A stretch of DNA of 64,000 bases from Bacillus niameyensis (GCF_001375535.1 NZ_LN831197.1:2410805-2474804), one strand, 5' to 3'; shown: positions 1-9,292, numbered from the stretch's first letter. Numbers and translations: made by a program. Notes: generated by a model not told the origin, from the letters alone.

Positions 1-323
1 TTGATGTGAAACAAGTGATTGGGCTTACCAATGAGGATCCTATTTCAACTGAATACAGACCGCTAAAACAAATCATCGAGAGATTGAATCGTACTTTCAA
101 GGGGAACTATCGTTCCACGCATGGCTTTGGTTCAGAACATGGTTCTGTTTCCTATGTCACTTTGTTTGTCGCTTATTTTAATTTTCTGCGGCCACATGCC
201 TCTTTAGAAGGAAAGGTACCTGTTGTGAACACAGCGTTATCGGGTCTTCCTACCATGCCAGCACGGTGGACAAAATTGATCGATTTAGCTCAGCATTGGA
301 TTGTTCAACAGCGGTTAGCCTAA
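1..323 (+). pseudogene. DDE transposase, C-terminal fragment (runs off left edge)
   Basis: The frame is open to the first base of the window, so the 5' part of the gene lies outside it; the GTG at position 6 is an internal codon, not a start. The roughly 106 visible residues resemble the end of an integrase-core (rve/DDE) transposase. The segment IIERLNRTFKG would carry the last catalytic Glu, and YFNFLRPHASLEGKVP is the usual C-terminal 'N-x-x-RPH' type motif of such enzymes. Whether the element is intact cannot be judged from here. The stop at 321-323 is followed by a structured non-coding stretch, and the next gene points the opposite way. The IS family cannot be named with certainty. Confidence 0.75.
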
Positions 324-377
324 CTTTTTGTTTAGCTGAGCCCTTGTGTTTTTGGATCTGTTCAGCAATCGGCGTAG

Positions 378-509
378 CGAACTCTTGACAAACCGAACTT
401 GCCAATGGTTTAAAATTGGAAAAACCAAGGGCTTATTTGGCCTGCCTTCTTTTGTCCCCTTCGCCCTTGATACTCTGAATTCAAACCATTGGCGTGTTTG
501 TCAAGAGCG
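378..509. repeat. Long imperfect palindrome beside transposase fragment
   Basis: The arms at 378-411 and 482-509 share CTCTTGACAAAC and GCCAATGGTTT in inverted orientation, separated by small insertions. Inside them a second inverted pair, CAAGGGC (about 428) and GCCCTTG (about 469), extends the foldback. Nothing coding is convincing in 324-552. It may be the end of the insertion sequence whose transposase ends at 323, or a miniature element remnant. This is inference from position and symmetry. Confidence 0.5.
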
Positions 510-552
510 ATTGCGACGGGTTTCCACTCCGTTTCGGGATGAATCACTAACA

Positions 553-1305
553 TTAGGCTTTAGTTTTCATAGAACTTTTTACAATACCAATAATATTGCC
601 TATCAATGCTGGAATCAAGTTGTGAATCGCTCCACCAATCGTTATGACTTCTGGATGGGGAACGACTAATGCAAGTGCAAATATGGCAAGATTCGCAATG
701 ACGTGTTCAAAGCTTGAAACAAAAAAGACAGAAACTAGTAGCATCATCGCGAAAATTTGGGCAAATTCATTTTTTAATGTTTTCGGTAAAAAGATTGCCA
801 TACAAACCATCCAATTACATAGGATCGCTCTAAAAAAGATTTCGATCGTACTATGACTCATCTTCCCCCCTACTAGCGTAAATAACCAGTTATCCATTCC
901 TAACTCTTGAATAATCCCTGTCGGAGCCATAATCAAGGCGAAAAGCAAACCGCCAAAGGCATTTCCCAATAAACATAGAGTCCAAATTTGCAACGTATTT
1001 TTCCAACTTGTCTCTCTTCTCATAGTGGCAATAACAAAATACATTGTGTTTCCTGTAAACAATTCCGCTCCTCCATATACGATCATGAGAAGCGCTACCC
1101 CAAATAAAAGAGCTGCTATAAGACTTGCAAGAGGACTTTGAATCATATACAGTCCATTAACTGCTTTTAAGCAAAATACAGAAGCAAAACCAATATAAGC
1201 TCCCGCCATCATCGCTCTGACAAAATATTCAATTGGACGATTTTCAACGATATGAACAGAAGTTTTTGCCTTTTTTGTTAAGGCATCGAGAGCAGTATTT
1301 TCCAT
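553..1305 (-). CDS. Formate/nitrite transporter (FNT) family channel
   Basis: A 250-residue pentameric-channel family protein that moves formate, nitrite or related small anions across the inner membrane. Six hydrophobic segments are visible, with family features YGGAELFTGNTM (about residues 79-90), NWMVCMAIFLP and FEHVIANL. An in-frame GTG lies three codons upstream, but the AAAGGA site sits 11 bases before the ATG used here and only two bases before that GTG. The gene stands alone, with its stop abutting the palindromic remnant. A TGTGA-N6-TCACA site upstream suggests oxygen control by Fnr, which favours nitrite or formate traffic during anaerobic growth. Substrate cannot be settled from sequence; B. 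subtilis has both a nitrite-type (YwcJ) and a formate-type (YrhG) member. Confidence 0.9.
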   Translation of the reverse strand: MENTALDALTKKAKTSVHIVENRPIEYFVRAMMAGAYIGFASVFCLKAVNGLYMIQSPLASLIAALLFGVALLMIVYGGAELFTGNTMYFVIATMRRETSWKNTLQIWTLCLLGNAFGGLLFALIMAPTGIIQELGMDNWLFTLVGGKMSHSTIEIFFRAILCNWMVCMAIFLPKTLKNEFAQIFAMMLLVSVFFVSSFEHVIANLAIFALALVVPHPEVITIGGAIHNLIPALIGNIIGIVKSSMKTKA

Positions 1306-1410
1306 TTTGTGCACATTCCTTTCCCGACTAATTATTCGTCGTTCCCCTTGCTCACATCTTCACATTTATAGTTATATTTAAAATTCACATTTTCCCGTCT
1401 ATGTTTTATT

Positions 1411-1426
1411 TGTGAATAATTTCACA
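1411..1426 (-). promoter_or_regulatory. FNR/CRP-type operator upstream of the FNT gene
   Basis: TGTGAATAATTTCACA has six-base inverted arms TGTGAA/TTCACA around TAAT and fits the Bacillus Fnr consensus TGTGA-N6-TCACA exactly. It lies about 105 bp before the start codon of the FNT gene. An AT-rich -10-like stretch lies downstream (1371-1389), compatible with a site around -41 to -54. No other gene is close enough to be the target. Confidence 0.7.
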
Positions 1427-1505
1427 TGTAAGGTAAAACAACTAGAAACAATTATTTATTTCTACACCCCTATTTTACCACAATAACGGTTTTTAGCCTA
1501 TATAA

Positions 1506-1541
1506 ATTTTAAAAAGACCACCCTCTAATAGGATGGCCTTT
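1506..1541 (-). terminator. Intrinsic terminator after tldE
   Basis: On the minus strand AGGCCATCC and GGGTGGTCT form a nine-pair stem (with G-U pairs) around TATTAGA, followed by TTTTT. It lies immediately after the stop codon at 1548. Confidence 0.85.
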
Positions 1542-1547
1542 ATCCGA

Positions 1548-2891
1548 TCAATCAACTGTAACCGATAATTCTTTCAATAAAAGTGACGGTGAACCAATCC
1601 CCCCTGCACTCACATATAAATCTGATCCAACTTCCTGAATCTCTTTTAAAAGATTGAAAAAGTTGCCAGCAATCGTCATTTGTTTAACAGGCGCATCGAT
1701 TTTACCATCTTTTACGTAAAAACCGCTTGCCGCTACAGAAAAATCTCCTGACACCGTATCAGTTCCCGAATGAAGGCCGGATAACTTCGTAATGAAAACA
1801 GCTTCAGCTTGGGAAGCAATTAATTCTTCCTGTGTTTTCTCACCAGCAACTACATAAAAATTAGACGGTGCTACGATCAATGTTCCTTTATACGATGATT
1901 TATAGGCATGACCTGTCGTTTCGACACCTGCTTTACGTGCCGTTTTACGGTTATGAAGCAAAGTTTTCAATTCACCCTTTTCGATAACCGTACATTTTTG
2001 GGAAGCAACTCCTTCACCATCAAAGTTGCGGCTTGAGAGTCCTTCTTCATAAAACGGATCATCTACGATCGTAACATTTTGAGCCGCAATAGCTTCCCCA
2101 ACTTTATCTTCTAACAGAGACTGGCCTTTTTGAGCGACTTCCGCGGAAAAGGCAGACACAAAAGTATCTAATAGCTGAACAGCGGCATCCTTGCGAAGGA
2201 TAATCGGATATTTTTTACTGGCGATCGATTGCTCTCCTAAATAGAAAAGCGCCTCTTCAGCTGCTTCTTTTGCCATTTCATCTGCATTCAAGGTTGAAAA
2301 GTCCTTCGTAATTTTGAGTGTAAATCCACTTTTCGTTTCATCATTCTCTTTTACAATAACGGATAGTTGAAGTGCTAAGTAATTTTTCCGGTCATGTAAT
2401 ACTAGTCCTTTACTGTTGGCAAGGAGACGTTCATTCGAATTTTCGATTAGGCGACAAGCATTCAGAGACTTGATACGCGGATCGTAATTCACGATCTTTT
2501 GTTCAACTTCTTTTAAGAAGGCAATCTTATCTTCTGTTACAACCTTGTCTAGTTCTTCCGAATAGAAGTCTCGTTCCTCATATTCTTCACTGCCTTCGAA
2601 AATATCGTCCTGTTCCTCTTCTTCAATTAGTTCCGCGTTAGCTTTTGCCTTCGTAAGTAAATAAGGAATCGAGTCTTCGACAATTTTCTCCGTATAGGCA
2701 TAGCCCATTTTTCCATTAAAAATGCCTCGGAAGGAGATGCCCCCATCAACAGCAGTTTCATATTGATCTACTTCGCCTTGATAAACCTGGCAGGAAAAGC
2801 GTTCGGAATGAACATAATAAATTTCCATATCTTCAAATCCAGACATTAATCCGCTCGCCATTAGTTTTTCTTGGAACTTTTCAATTTTCAT
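1548..2891 (-). CDS. TldE/PmbA-family metalloprotease subunit
   Basis: A 447-residue protein of the TldD/PmbA (U62) family. In characterised pairs TldD carries the zinc site and TldE is the partner without it; together they cleave unfolded or modified peptides in the cytoplasm. No HExxxH motif is present here, consistent with the non-catalytic role. The C-terminal part has conserved family stretches such as HSGTDTVSGDFSVAASGFYV. I place the start at the ATG of MKIEKFQEKL, because GGGGAG lies seven bases before it. A nine-codon upstream extension would overlap the tldD stop. The gene follows tldD after four bases and is clearly co-transcribed. Confidence 0.88.
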   Translation of the reverse strand: MKIEKFQEKLMASGLMSGFEDMEIYYVHSERFSCQVYQGEVDQYETAVDGGISFRGIFNGKMGYAYTEKIVEDSIPYLLTKAKANAELIEEEEQDDIFEGSEEYEERDFYSEELDKVVTEDKIAFLKEVEQKIVNYDPRIKSLNACRLIENSNERLLANSKGLVLHDRKNYLALQLSVIVKENDETKSGFTLKITKDFSTLNADEMAKEAAEEALFYLGEQSIASKKYPIILRKDAAVQLLDTFVSAFSAEVAQKGQSLLEDKVGEAIAAQNVTIVDDPFYEEGLSSRNFDGEGVASQKCTVIEKGELKTLLHNRKTARKAGVETTGHAYKSSYKGTLIVAPSNFYVVAGEKTQEELIASQAEAVFITKLSGLHSGTDTVSGDFSVAASGFYVKDGKIDAPVKQMTIAGNFFNLLKEIQEVGSDLYVSAGGIGSPSLLLKELSVTVD

Positions 2892-2895
2892 CGCC

Positions 2896-4284
2896 CTACT
2901 CCCCTTTCGTCCCGCCAACGGTTATTTCACTAACGCGAATCATTGGCTGACCTACATTAACAGGCAAGCTGCCACTAATCGATCCACACATCCCTTGCCC
3001 ATGAGCGAGATTATTCCCAACCATATCAACCTTTTGCAATGTCTTCAGACCATTCCCAATGAGAGTGGCACCTTTTACTGGTTGTTGAATTTTCCCATCT
3101 TTCACGATATACGCTTCACGGATTGCAAAGTTATAATCACCAGTGGCTGTATTAACTTGACCGCCACCCATGTACTTGGCATAAATCCCATATTCAGTCG
3201 CAGCAATAATTTCCTCAGGGGTTGATTTTCCAGGTGCGATATATGTGTTTGTCATCCGTGATGTTGGTGAGTAACGGTACGATTCTCTACGGCTCGAACC
3301 TGTTGACTCCATTCCCATTCTACGGCCATTTAATTTATCAATTAAATATCCTTTTAAAATTCCATTTTCAATGAGGACGTTTTTCCGCGTCTTTTCTCCC
3401 TCATCATCAATGTTTAGTGAACCCCACTCATTCGGAATGGTACCATCATCAATATAAGTAACAATATCTGGCGCAACCTTTTCCCCAATCCGGTTCGCAA
3501 ATACGGAATTGTTTTTGGCGACAGCTGTTGCCTCTAATCCATGCCCACATGCTTCATGAAAAATAACACCGCCAAACTCATTATCGATAATGACTGGAAA
3601 TTTTCCGCTCGGACATTCTTCCGCATTTAACATCGTCACCGCAATTCGGGCAGCTTCTCCGGCGTAATGTTCAAGGTCGAGATTTTCGAAAAACTCAAAC
3701 CCCTGAAGAGCACCTGGCCCATAAAAGCCTGTCTGCATCTGGTTTCCATCAGAGGCGATTGCTTGGATGGCAAGTCGTCCCCGTACTCGCTTATCTTCAA
3801 CGAATTTCCCTTCACTATTGGCAACCAAAATATTTTGCTCATGATCTATGTAATGGACGGTTGCCTGTTGAATACTGGAATGATAGTTTTTCGCAATTTC
3901 GTAAGCCTTTTTCATGACGGCCGTTTTTCGCTGACCTTTCACAGAATCAGGCATTTGAATAATTTTATGAAGAGGAGAATACAGCTCATTTTGCAAAGCC
4001 TCTAGATGCTTTTCATCATTCCCTTTAATAGCCTGAGCCGCACTTTTGGCTGCCTTCAGCAAACCTGCTTTTGAAAAATCAGTCGTATACGTATGCACAC
4101 TATGGAAGCCATTGAAAACCCGGATCCCTACACCTGCATCTCTACCTGATAGACTTCGTTCAATTTTCCCATTATGAAGGGTAATATTATTGGAGAATCG
4201 ATCCTCCGCAAAAACTTCAGCGAAATCCCCACCGGTTGACAGAGCTGCTGCTAACACATCTTCTATAATTGATTGATTGATCAT
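2896..4284 (-). CDS. tldD: TldD-family zinc metalloprotease subunit
   Basis: A 462-residue catalytic partner of the TldD/TldE protease. The zinc motif HEACGH (HExxxH) lies around residue 244 within FHEACGHGLEATAVAKNN, and the downstream conserved segment YGIYAKYMGGGQVN is also present. In other bacteria TldD/E matures microcins, degrades the CcdA antitoxin or trims modified peptides; no RiPP precursor or modification gene is visible next to this pair, so the substrate is unknown. The ATG has GGAGGGA about 9 bases upstream. First gene of a two-gene operon with tldE. The 172 bp before it is shared with a divergently transcribed membrane protein gene. Confidence 0.92.
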   Translation of the reverse strand: MINQSIIEDVLAAALSTGGDFAEVFAEDRFSNNITLHNGKIERSLSGRDAGVGIRVFNGFHSVHTYTTDFSKAGLLKAAKSAAQAIKGNDEKHLEALQNELYSPLHKIIQMPDSVKGQRKTAVMKKAYEIAKNYHSSIQQATVHYIDHEQNILVANSEGKFVEDKRVRGRLAIQAIASDGNQMQTGFYGPGALQGFEFFENLDLEHYAGEAARIAVTMLNAEECPSGKFPVIIDNEFGGVIFHEACGHGLEATAVAKNNSVFANRIGEKVAPDIVTYIDDGTIPNEWGSLNIDDEGEKTRKNVLIENGILKGYLIDKLNGRRMGMESTGSSRRESYRYSPTSRMTNTYIAPGKSTPEEIIAATEYGIYAKYMGGGQVNTATGDYNFAIREAYIVKDGKIQQPVKGATLIGNGLKTLQKVDMVGNNLAHGQGMCGSISGSLPVNVGQPMIRVSEITVGGTKGE

Positions 4285-4456
4285 ACTGGGCTTTCCCTCC
4301 TTATTTTTCCTTTGTTGACAGAATGTTCATAAATCCTTCTTTCTAGTGTACTACCAATGTAAACGTGATACTACTTATTTGCTAAATTCACTTGTAAAAG
4401 TTCGTTCATCTGTTGTTCATATTCGTAGAATACGATGTTCTTAAGGAGGAGATAGA

Positions 4457-4918
4457 ATGTTTAAATTTTGGTTGTTCTTACATTTTACTGGGTTGTCTAT
4501 TTGGGTAGGATCCCTTATTGCCATAGCCTTAATCTTAGTCATGATGAAAAAGCATCTTGGATCAAAGGAGTTATCGACTATTGTCAAAAAGGTCACGAAG
4601 GTTAGTAATCTTCTCGTGCATCCTAGCGCCTTCTTCGTATTAATTAGTGGAGTATTCATGATTATTTCCATGAATTTCGGTGATGCAACTAAGCCCTTTT
4701 ATTTAGCATTTATGGAACGTATCGGCGGTGTTACAGTTTTATTCTCGATCATTGCGATCAGCCTCTTTGGACGTCGACTCGTTAAGAAATTAAATAATCT
4801 TGAGATGGAAGGCGGCATTTTGAAACATACAGGAAGTTTAAATACGTATGTCGCCGTGATGTTCGCTTCCTTGTTATTGATTTTATCCGTTATTTTCGTA
4901 GTAAGTTTTAGGTTCTAA
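4457..4918 (+). CDS. Small integral membrane protein (DUF2269/CopD-like)
   Basis: A 153-residue protein with four predicted membrane segments (about residues 5-28, 52-72, 86-106 and 127-151). The first helix contains LHFTGLSIWVGS, and VHPSAFFVLISGVFM opens the second; a His in a helix followed by W-x-G is reminiscent of the CopD/DUF2269 group of four-helix membrane proteins. No function is established. The ribosome site AAGGAGGAG seven bases before the ATG is nearly perfect. The gene is monocistronic and ends in a bidirectional terminator. Confidence 0.8.
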   Translation: MFKFWLFLHFTGLSIWVGSLIAIALILVMMKKHLGSKELSTIVKKVTKVSNLLVHPSAFFVLISGVFMIISMNFGDATKPFYLAFMERIGGVTVLFSIIAISLFGRRLVKKLNNLEMEGGILKHTGSLNTYVAVMFASLLLILSVIFVVSFRF

Positions 4919-4928
4919 GAAAACTCAG

Positions 4929-4962
4929 AAAAGCGAAAGGCTACATATGCCTTTCGCTTTAA
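4929..4962. terminator. Bidirectional terminator between convergent genes
   Basis: AAAGCGAAAGGC and GCCTTTCGCTTT form a perfect 12-pair stem around a seven-base loop. It serves the membrane protein gene on the plus strand and the sensor kinase gene on the minus strand. Confidence 0.85.
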
Positions 4963-4969
4963 GGTGCGT

Positions 4970-4990
4970 TTATTAGCCATTGATCACAAT
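4970..4990 (+). repeat. Single dispersed copy of a 21-bp repeat unit
   Basis: TTATTAGCCATTGATCACAAT matches the units of the five-copy array at 9417-9521 (17 of 21 identical to its first unit). It lies just after the convergent terminator and before the kinase stop codon. Confidence 0.6.
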
Positions 4991-5001
4991 TGCCCCAAAT
5001 T

Positions 5002-6372
5002 TCACAACGGTAATCGTACAATAAATTCTGTTCCTTCCCCAAGCTGACTTCGAGCACTAATTTCGCCGTCATGGAGATCGATAATTTTTTTCACAACCGA
5101 AAGCCCTAACCCGCTTCCAGATTTCGTTCGGTTTCGGGATTTGTCTGCCATATAAAAGCGATCAAAAATGTGGCTTATCTCCGTCTCTGGTATACCGATA
5201 CCTGTATCACGAACCGTTACAATAATTTCTTTATCTACTACTGCTGAGATATAAATCGAACCTGATTCCTCAGTAAATTTGATACTATTTGCCAACAGAT
5301 TCGTCCAGACTTGTTGCAATAACTGATGATCTGCTTCAACTACAATCGTGGGTAAATCAATTGCTAAATTCAAACCCTTTCCACTCCACTCCCATTCCAT
5401 GAGTAAAACGACTTCCCGAATTTGTTCATCAAGGCGAAAGGCTTCTCGATTGATTGCTTTTACTTGTTTATCAAGCGAAGAAAGCATCAACAATTGCTTA
5501 CTTAATGAGGATAGGCGCATACTTTCTTTTTCAATGATTTCTAAATATTGATCAGCCTGTTCCGGAGATACCGACTTCGTACGAATTGCTTTCGTAAAGC
5601 CGCGAATCGATGTTAATGGCGACTGAATTTCGTGCGAAACATTTGCAACGAATTCTTGACGCATGTCATCTAACTTTTTTAATGACTTAGCCATTAACCC
5701 GAAATCTCTTGCTAAATCTCCAATTTCATCCGCACGATTACTCTCAAGTTGAATATCATAGTTTCCACCTGCTATTTTCCTTGTAGCCCTCGTCAACTTT
5801 TTAATTGGCCGAACAAGAAATGTCGCAAACAAAGTTATTAATGCTAAGCTAATAAAAAAGGTAAATCCTAATAATAAACTGAAGACAATTCGCATTTCAC
5901 CAAACTGTTTTTCAACATTAGGCCGGACAAACAATGCTTGGGTTTCACCATCAACGATAATAGGCACACCGATACTATTTTTTATATCATCTTTAAAAAA
6001 ACCTGTAACAAAGAGACTGCTTTGAAACTCAGATATACCGTGATAAGTATGACCATTTAAGATCGAATGAATGATATCTTCATCCATTTCATAGTGGCGG
6101 AATTCATCACCAAATTTGCTCCCTTTCATGTTTTGATCGACTAAATATAATTGGAAATTCATATTGGCCACATTCATCAAAAAATCATCAATCGGCTGAT
6201 CTGAATGCTTATATAGAGTAGTAATTTCGTTCGCGATTTCTAATATTTTCCCCTCATTGTAATCTTTCAATTTTATTTGATAATAAAGGTTGGAGATGAA
6301 GAAGGCGATCACACCACTAACTAAAGCAATCAACGCAAAAGTTGCTACAATTCGTACGTAAAGTGTTTTCAT
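5002..6372 (-). CDS. Membrane sensor histidine kinase (HAMP/HisKA/HATPase)
   Basis: A 456-residue kinase. Membrane segments at about 7-27 and 161-187 flank a roughly 130-residue extracytoplasmic sensor domain. A HAMP linker (about 187-240) follows, then the HisKA box VSHEIQSPLTSIRGF with His247, and an ATPase domain with N box NLLANSIKF and G boxes DTGIGIP and GSGLGLSVVKK. It would phosphorylate the response regulator encoded immediately upstream, whose stop overlaps this ATG by four bases. Length and H-box resemble B. subtilis YkoH, but the signal is unknown. The adjacent MMPL exporter gene is a plausible target. Confidence 0.93.
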   Translation of the reverse strand: MKTLYVRIVATFALIALVSGVIAFFISNLYYQIKLKDYNEGKILEIANEITTLYKHSDQPIDDFLMNVANMNFQLYLVDQNMKGSKFGDEFRHYEMDEDIIHSILNGHTYHGISEFQSSLFVTGFFKDDIKNSIGVPIIVDGETQALFVRPNVEKQFGEMRIVFSLLLGFTFFISLALITLFATFLVRPIKKLTRATRKIAGGNYDIQLESNRADEIGDLARDFGLMAKSLKKLDDMRQEFVANVSHEIQSPLTSIRGFTKAIRTKSVSPEQADQYLEIIEKESMRLSSLSKQLLMLSSLDKQVKAINREAFRLDEQIREVVLLMEWEWSGKGLNLAIDLPTIVVEADHQLLQQVWTNLLANSIKFTEESGSIYISAVVDKEIIVTVRDTGIGIPETEISHIFDRFYMADKSRNRTKSGSGLGLSVVKKIIDLHDGEISARSQLGEGTEFIVRLPL

Positions 6373-7049
6373 TCTTTCTCAACCTCTAATTTATAGCCGA
6401 GACCACGGATCGTTACAATTTTAAAATCATCGGTCAGATTACGAAAGCGCTCCCGCAATCTTTTAATATGAACATCGATCGTTCGGCTATCACCTTCAAA
6501 GTCATTTCCCCATACTAAGTTAAGAAGCTGTTCGCGTGTATACGTTCGATTTGGCTGGCTAGCCAGTTGCGCTAATAGTTGGAATTCCTTTAATGGCAGT
6601 TCGTAGCGTGTTTCTCCCACTTTGATTTCATAATTATTCCTGTCTATAACGGTATTTTTTATATGAATAATGTTGTCGGAAACCATTTGATATCTTCTAA
6701 GTAAAGCTCTCACTCGAAATAGTAGTTCCTCTGGTTCAAACGGCTTGACAACATAATCATCAGTCCCCGATAAAAATCCTTTCGCCTTATCCTCCATTTC
6801 CCCTCTAGCCGTTAAAAGAATGACAGGAATATCAAAATACTTCCGAATCTCTTCACACAATTCCCAACCATTTTTCCCTGGCATCATCACATCAACAATG
6901 GCCAAGTGAACTTGTTCCTGTTCAAGTAGAGCAGAAGCTTGATTACCATCTTCTGCTTCAATGACAACAAATCGTTCTCTTTGTAAATAAAAGCGTAAAA
7001 GCTCGCGAATATGAGGATCATCATCCACTACTAGGATCCGTGTTTGCAT
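6369..7049 (-). CDS. OmpR/PhoB-family response regulator
   Basis: A 226-residue DNA-binding regulator. The receiver domain has the acidic pair DDD near residue 10, phospho-acceptor Asp in VDVMMPGKNG (about 53) and Lys in VVKPFEP (about 102). The C-terminal winged helix ends with TIDVHIKRLRERF and the wing IRGLGYKLE. Two ATGs lie two codons apart. AGAGGT abuts the first, so the second, seven bases away, is the likelier start. It forms an operon with the downstream kinase through a four-base overlap. Confidence 0.93.
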   Translation of the reverse strand: MQTRILVVDDDPHIRELLRFYLQRERFVVIEAEDGNQASALLEQEQVHLAIVDVMMPGKNGWELCEEIRKYFDIPVILLTARGEMEDKAKGFLSGTDDYVVKPFEPEELLFRVRALLRRYQMVSDNIIHIKNTVIDRNNYEIKVGETRYELPLKEFQLLAQLASQPNRTYTREQLLNLVWGNDFEGDSRTIDVHIKRLRERFRNLTDDFKIVTIRGLGYKLEVEKE

Positions 7050-7085
7050 TGTCATACCTCTTTTTTCTTCTACTTTATCATATAA

Positions 7086-7115
7086 GAGGAGCGCCTTAAT
7101 AAAAAGGCGCTCTCT
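7086..7115 (-). terminator. Hairpin between MMPL exporter and response-regulator genes
   Basis: On the minus strand GAGCGCCTT and AAGGCGCTC form a nine-pair stem with a short loop. The following bases (CTCTTATAT) are only weakly U-rich, so it may terminate partially, giving less RR-kinase than exporter transcript. It sits between the exporter stop (7121) and the regulator start. Confidence 0.55.
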
Positions 7116-7120
7116 ATCAA

Positions 7121-9292
7121 TTACTTCTTCCTTATCAACATCAAGATTGACGGCAAGAAAATTCCCCGAATTAAAAACGTATCAAGTAAAATTCCTAAAG
7201 CCATCGTAAAGCCGAATAAAAATAGTTCTTGCAGAGGTTGGGTCATTAAAACAGCAAACGTTGCCGCTAAGATTAATCCTGCTGAGGAAATAACTCCACC
7301 TGTCAAGGCTACCCCTTTTCCTACAGCTTCTTTCCACGGTAACTTCTGCGCCTCCTCACGTATACGGGAGACGAGCATAATATTGTAATCAATACCAAGG
7401 GCGACCATGAAAACAAACGTGTATACCGGCAAGCGATAGCTAATCGCATCATAGCCCATTCCATGTTTAAAGATCCACCAACTGAACCCTAGTGACGCAA
7501 AATAAGATAATAGAATCGTTGACATCATCAAAATCGGCATCCATACGGAATGAGTTTGAAAACCTAGAATGACGGTTAAAAGAATCGTCACTAATGAAAA
7601 CAACACAATCATATCGCGATTATTCATCCCTCGAACATCCACTTGCTGTGCTGTTTGACCAGCATAATGAAGTTCTGTATCACTCGTTGAAAATCCGCTC
7701 TTCTCTAGCATTTCCGAGCTTGCTTCCCGTAAAACTTGAACCGTATCTAACGCCTCTACATTATAAGGATTGTCCTCTAAAACGACTTGAAGACGAATGG
7801 CCTTTTGTGATTCCGCCATGAAATTTCGCGGCAATCCTTCTGAAAGCATTTCTTCCGTGACCGCCGGCGAAACGGAACTCACACCAGCATGACTAGATAA
7901 TTGTTCGTTTAAGCTGTTCATCTTTTCGATAAACTCTTCATCCATTTGAAATTCATTTTCAGATTGCAAAATCACGGTCACTGGAGCCAATTGACCTGCC
8001 GGATAATGGGCTTCTAATAATTCAAAGCCTTGCCGTGACGGCATATCTTCTGGAAATGATTTTAATAGATTAAAAGAAAAATTCATCGTCGTGAAATTGA
8101 GTGCTCCAGCAAGCAAGATGACAAACAGCACACTAGCTAATACAACGGGCTGCTTTTTCACTAAGTGACTTATTTTCTCCCAAATTCCATGTTTCTCACG
8201 CTTTTCTTTCTCGACTTTCGGCACAAATGGCCAGAATGCTTTTCTCCCCATTAACGCGAATATACTAGGAATAAGCGTCAATCCTGCAATTAAAATAACA
8301 ACAACCGCAACAGAGAAGACAGGGGCAAAGTGGTTATACGGCTGAAAAACGGTCGTAAACAACGTCAACATTGCTAAAAAGACGGTTCCGCCACTAAACA
8401 CGATCGGTTCGGAAACATGGTGGATCGCTTCTCCCATTGCTCCATACTTCGATTCTTGTTTTCGCAATTCCTCACGATATCTTGAAAAAACAAACAAACT
8501 GTAATCGGTCAGCACTGCAAACAGTAAGACAAGCATGATTGAAATTGCCGAGCTATCGACTGCAAACCAACCGTTTTTCCCCGCAAGCCCGAGAATGCGA
8601 TCAACGACTCCATACACAATTCCGGCAATAAGGAGTGGAGTCAACGCTAAAAGCGGTGAACGATAGATGATGATTAATATAATAAAAATCAAAACAACCG
8701 TTGCAAGCATTAAAACAAAGTCAGCATTTCTAAATAAGGATATCGTATCTGCTGATATTCCAGCAGGACCCGTAATCTCAAACTGTAAATCCGTCATCCC
8801 AATTTCTTTCACCTTATCGCGAATTAGATCCAATGTTTCTAATGTCACATCTGAATCTAAACCAGGCGATAATGTTACATTAAATAAAAGTGTCGAACGA
8901 TCTTCAGACATCATTTGATCTTGAACGTTTTTAGGAAAAAAGTGAAAAGGCAGAGCGTTCATCACATGTTCCGGACGATCATCTGATGCTAACCACTCAC
9001 TTAATTCCGTCAACTTCTCACGGTCATGATCTGTCAACTGACCATCCCGATGAAACACTAACAAAGCAGGTAAACCATCATCCGAAGGAAATTCCTCCTT
9101 CATGATTTGCTCGGATATTTCTGATGGTCTGTCTCCTTTCACACTTCCCTCATGACTATTTCCAGCAAATTCTTTCGCACCTGGTGCCACTAAGCTGAGA
9201 ATCGCAACTACTAATAACCACGCAATTAATGTTATTTTTGCTCCTTTAGCACTACTTGTAAATTGGACTAGTTTTCGAAACGGACGTAGCAT
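7121..9292 (-). CDS. MMPL/RND-family membrane transporter (YdfJ-like)
   Basis: About 723 residues, with the RND arrangement of two homologous halves: a membrane helix, a large extracytoplasmic loop, then a cluster of helices. Conserved MMPL features include the helix-4 type segment VLTDYSLFVFSRYREE in the first half and its counterpart ALGIDYNIMLVSRIREE in the second. Such proteins export lipids, antibiotics or siderophores using the proton gradient. Length is close to B. subtilis YdfJ, which is also controlled by a neighbouring two-component system, though of a different class. ATG chosen 10 bases after AGGAG; a GTG two codons upstream is possible. Substrate unknown. Confidence 0.9.
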   Translation of the reverse strand: MLRPFRKLVQFTSSAKGAKITLIAWLLVVAILSLVAPGAKEFAGNSHEGSVKGDRPSEISEQIMKEEFPSDDGLPALLVFHRDGQLTDHDREKLTELSEWLASDDRPEHVMNALPFHFFPKNVQDQMMSEDRSTLLFNVTLSPGLDSDVTLETLDLIRDKVKEIGMTDLQFEITGPAGISADTISLFRNADFVLMLATVVLIFIILIIIYRSPLLALTPLLIAGIVYGVVDRILGLAGKNGWFAVDSSAISIMLVLLFAVLTDYSLFVFSRYREELRKQESKYGAMGEAIHHVSEPIVFSGGTVFLAMLTLFTTVFQPYNHFAPVFSVAVVVILIAGLTLIPSIFALMGRKAFWPFVPKVEKEKREKHGIWEKISHLVKKQPVVLASVLFVILLAGALNFTTMNFSFNLLKSFPEDMPSRQGFELLEAHYPAGQLAPVTVILQSENEFQMDEEFIEKMNSLNEQLSSHAGVSSVSPAVTEEMLSEGLPRNFMAESQKAIRLQVVLEDNPYNVEALDTVQVLREASSEMLEKSGFSTSDTELHYAGQTAQQVDVRGMNNRDMIVLFSLVTILLTVILGFQTHSVWMPILMMSTILLSYFASLGFSWWIFKHGMGYDAISYRLPVYTFVFMVALGIDYNIMLVSRIREEAQKLPWKEAVGKGVALTGGVISSAGLILAATFAVLMTQPLQELFLFGFTMALGILLDTFLIRGIFLPSILMLIRKK

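Noticed and set aside
346-669. 107-codon plus-strand frame overlapping the palindrome and FNT gene
   Set aside because: It runs antisense into the FNT coding region, has no ribosome site and reads through the inverted repeat.
2896-4284. RiPP maturation locus around TldD/TldE
   Set aside because: No precursor peptide, radical SAM or cyclodehydratase gene is visible nearby; the pair appears to be of the housekeeping type.
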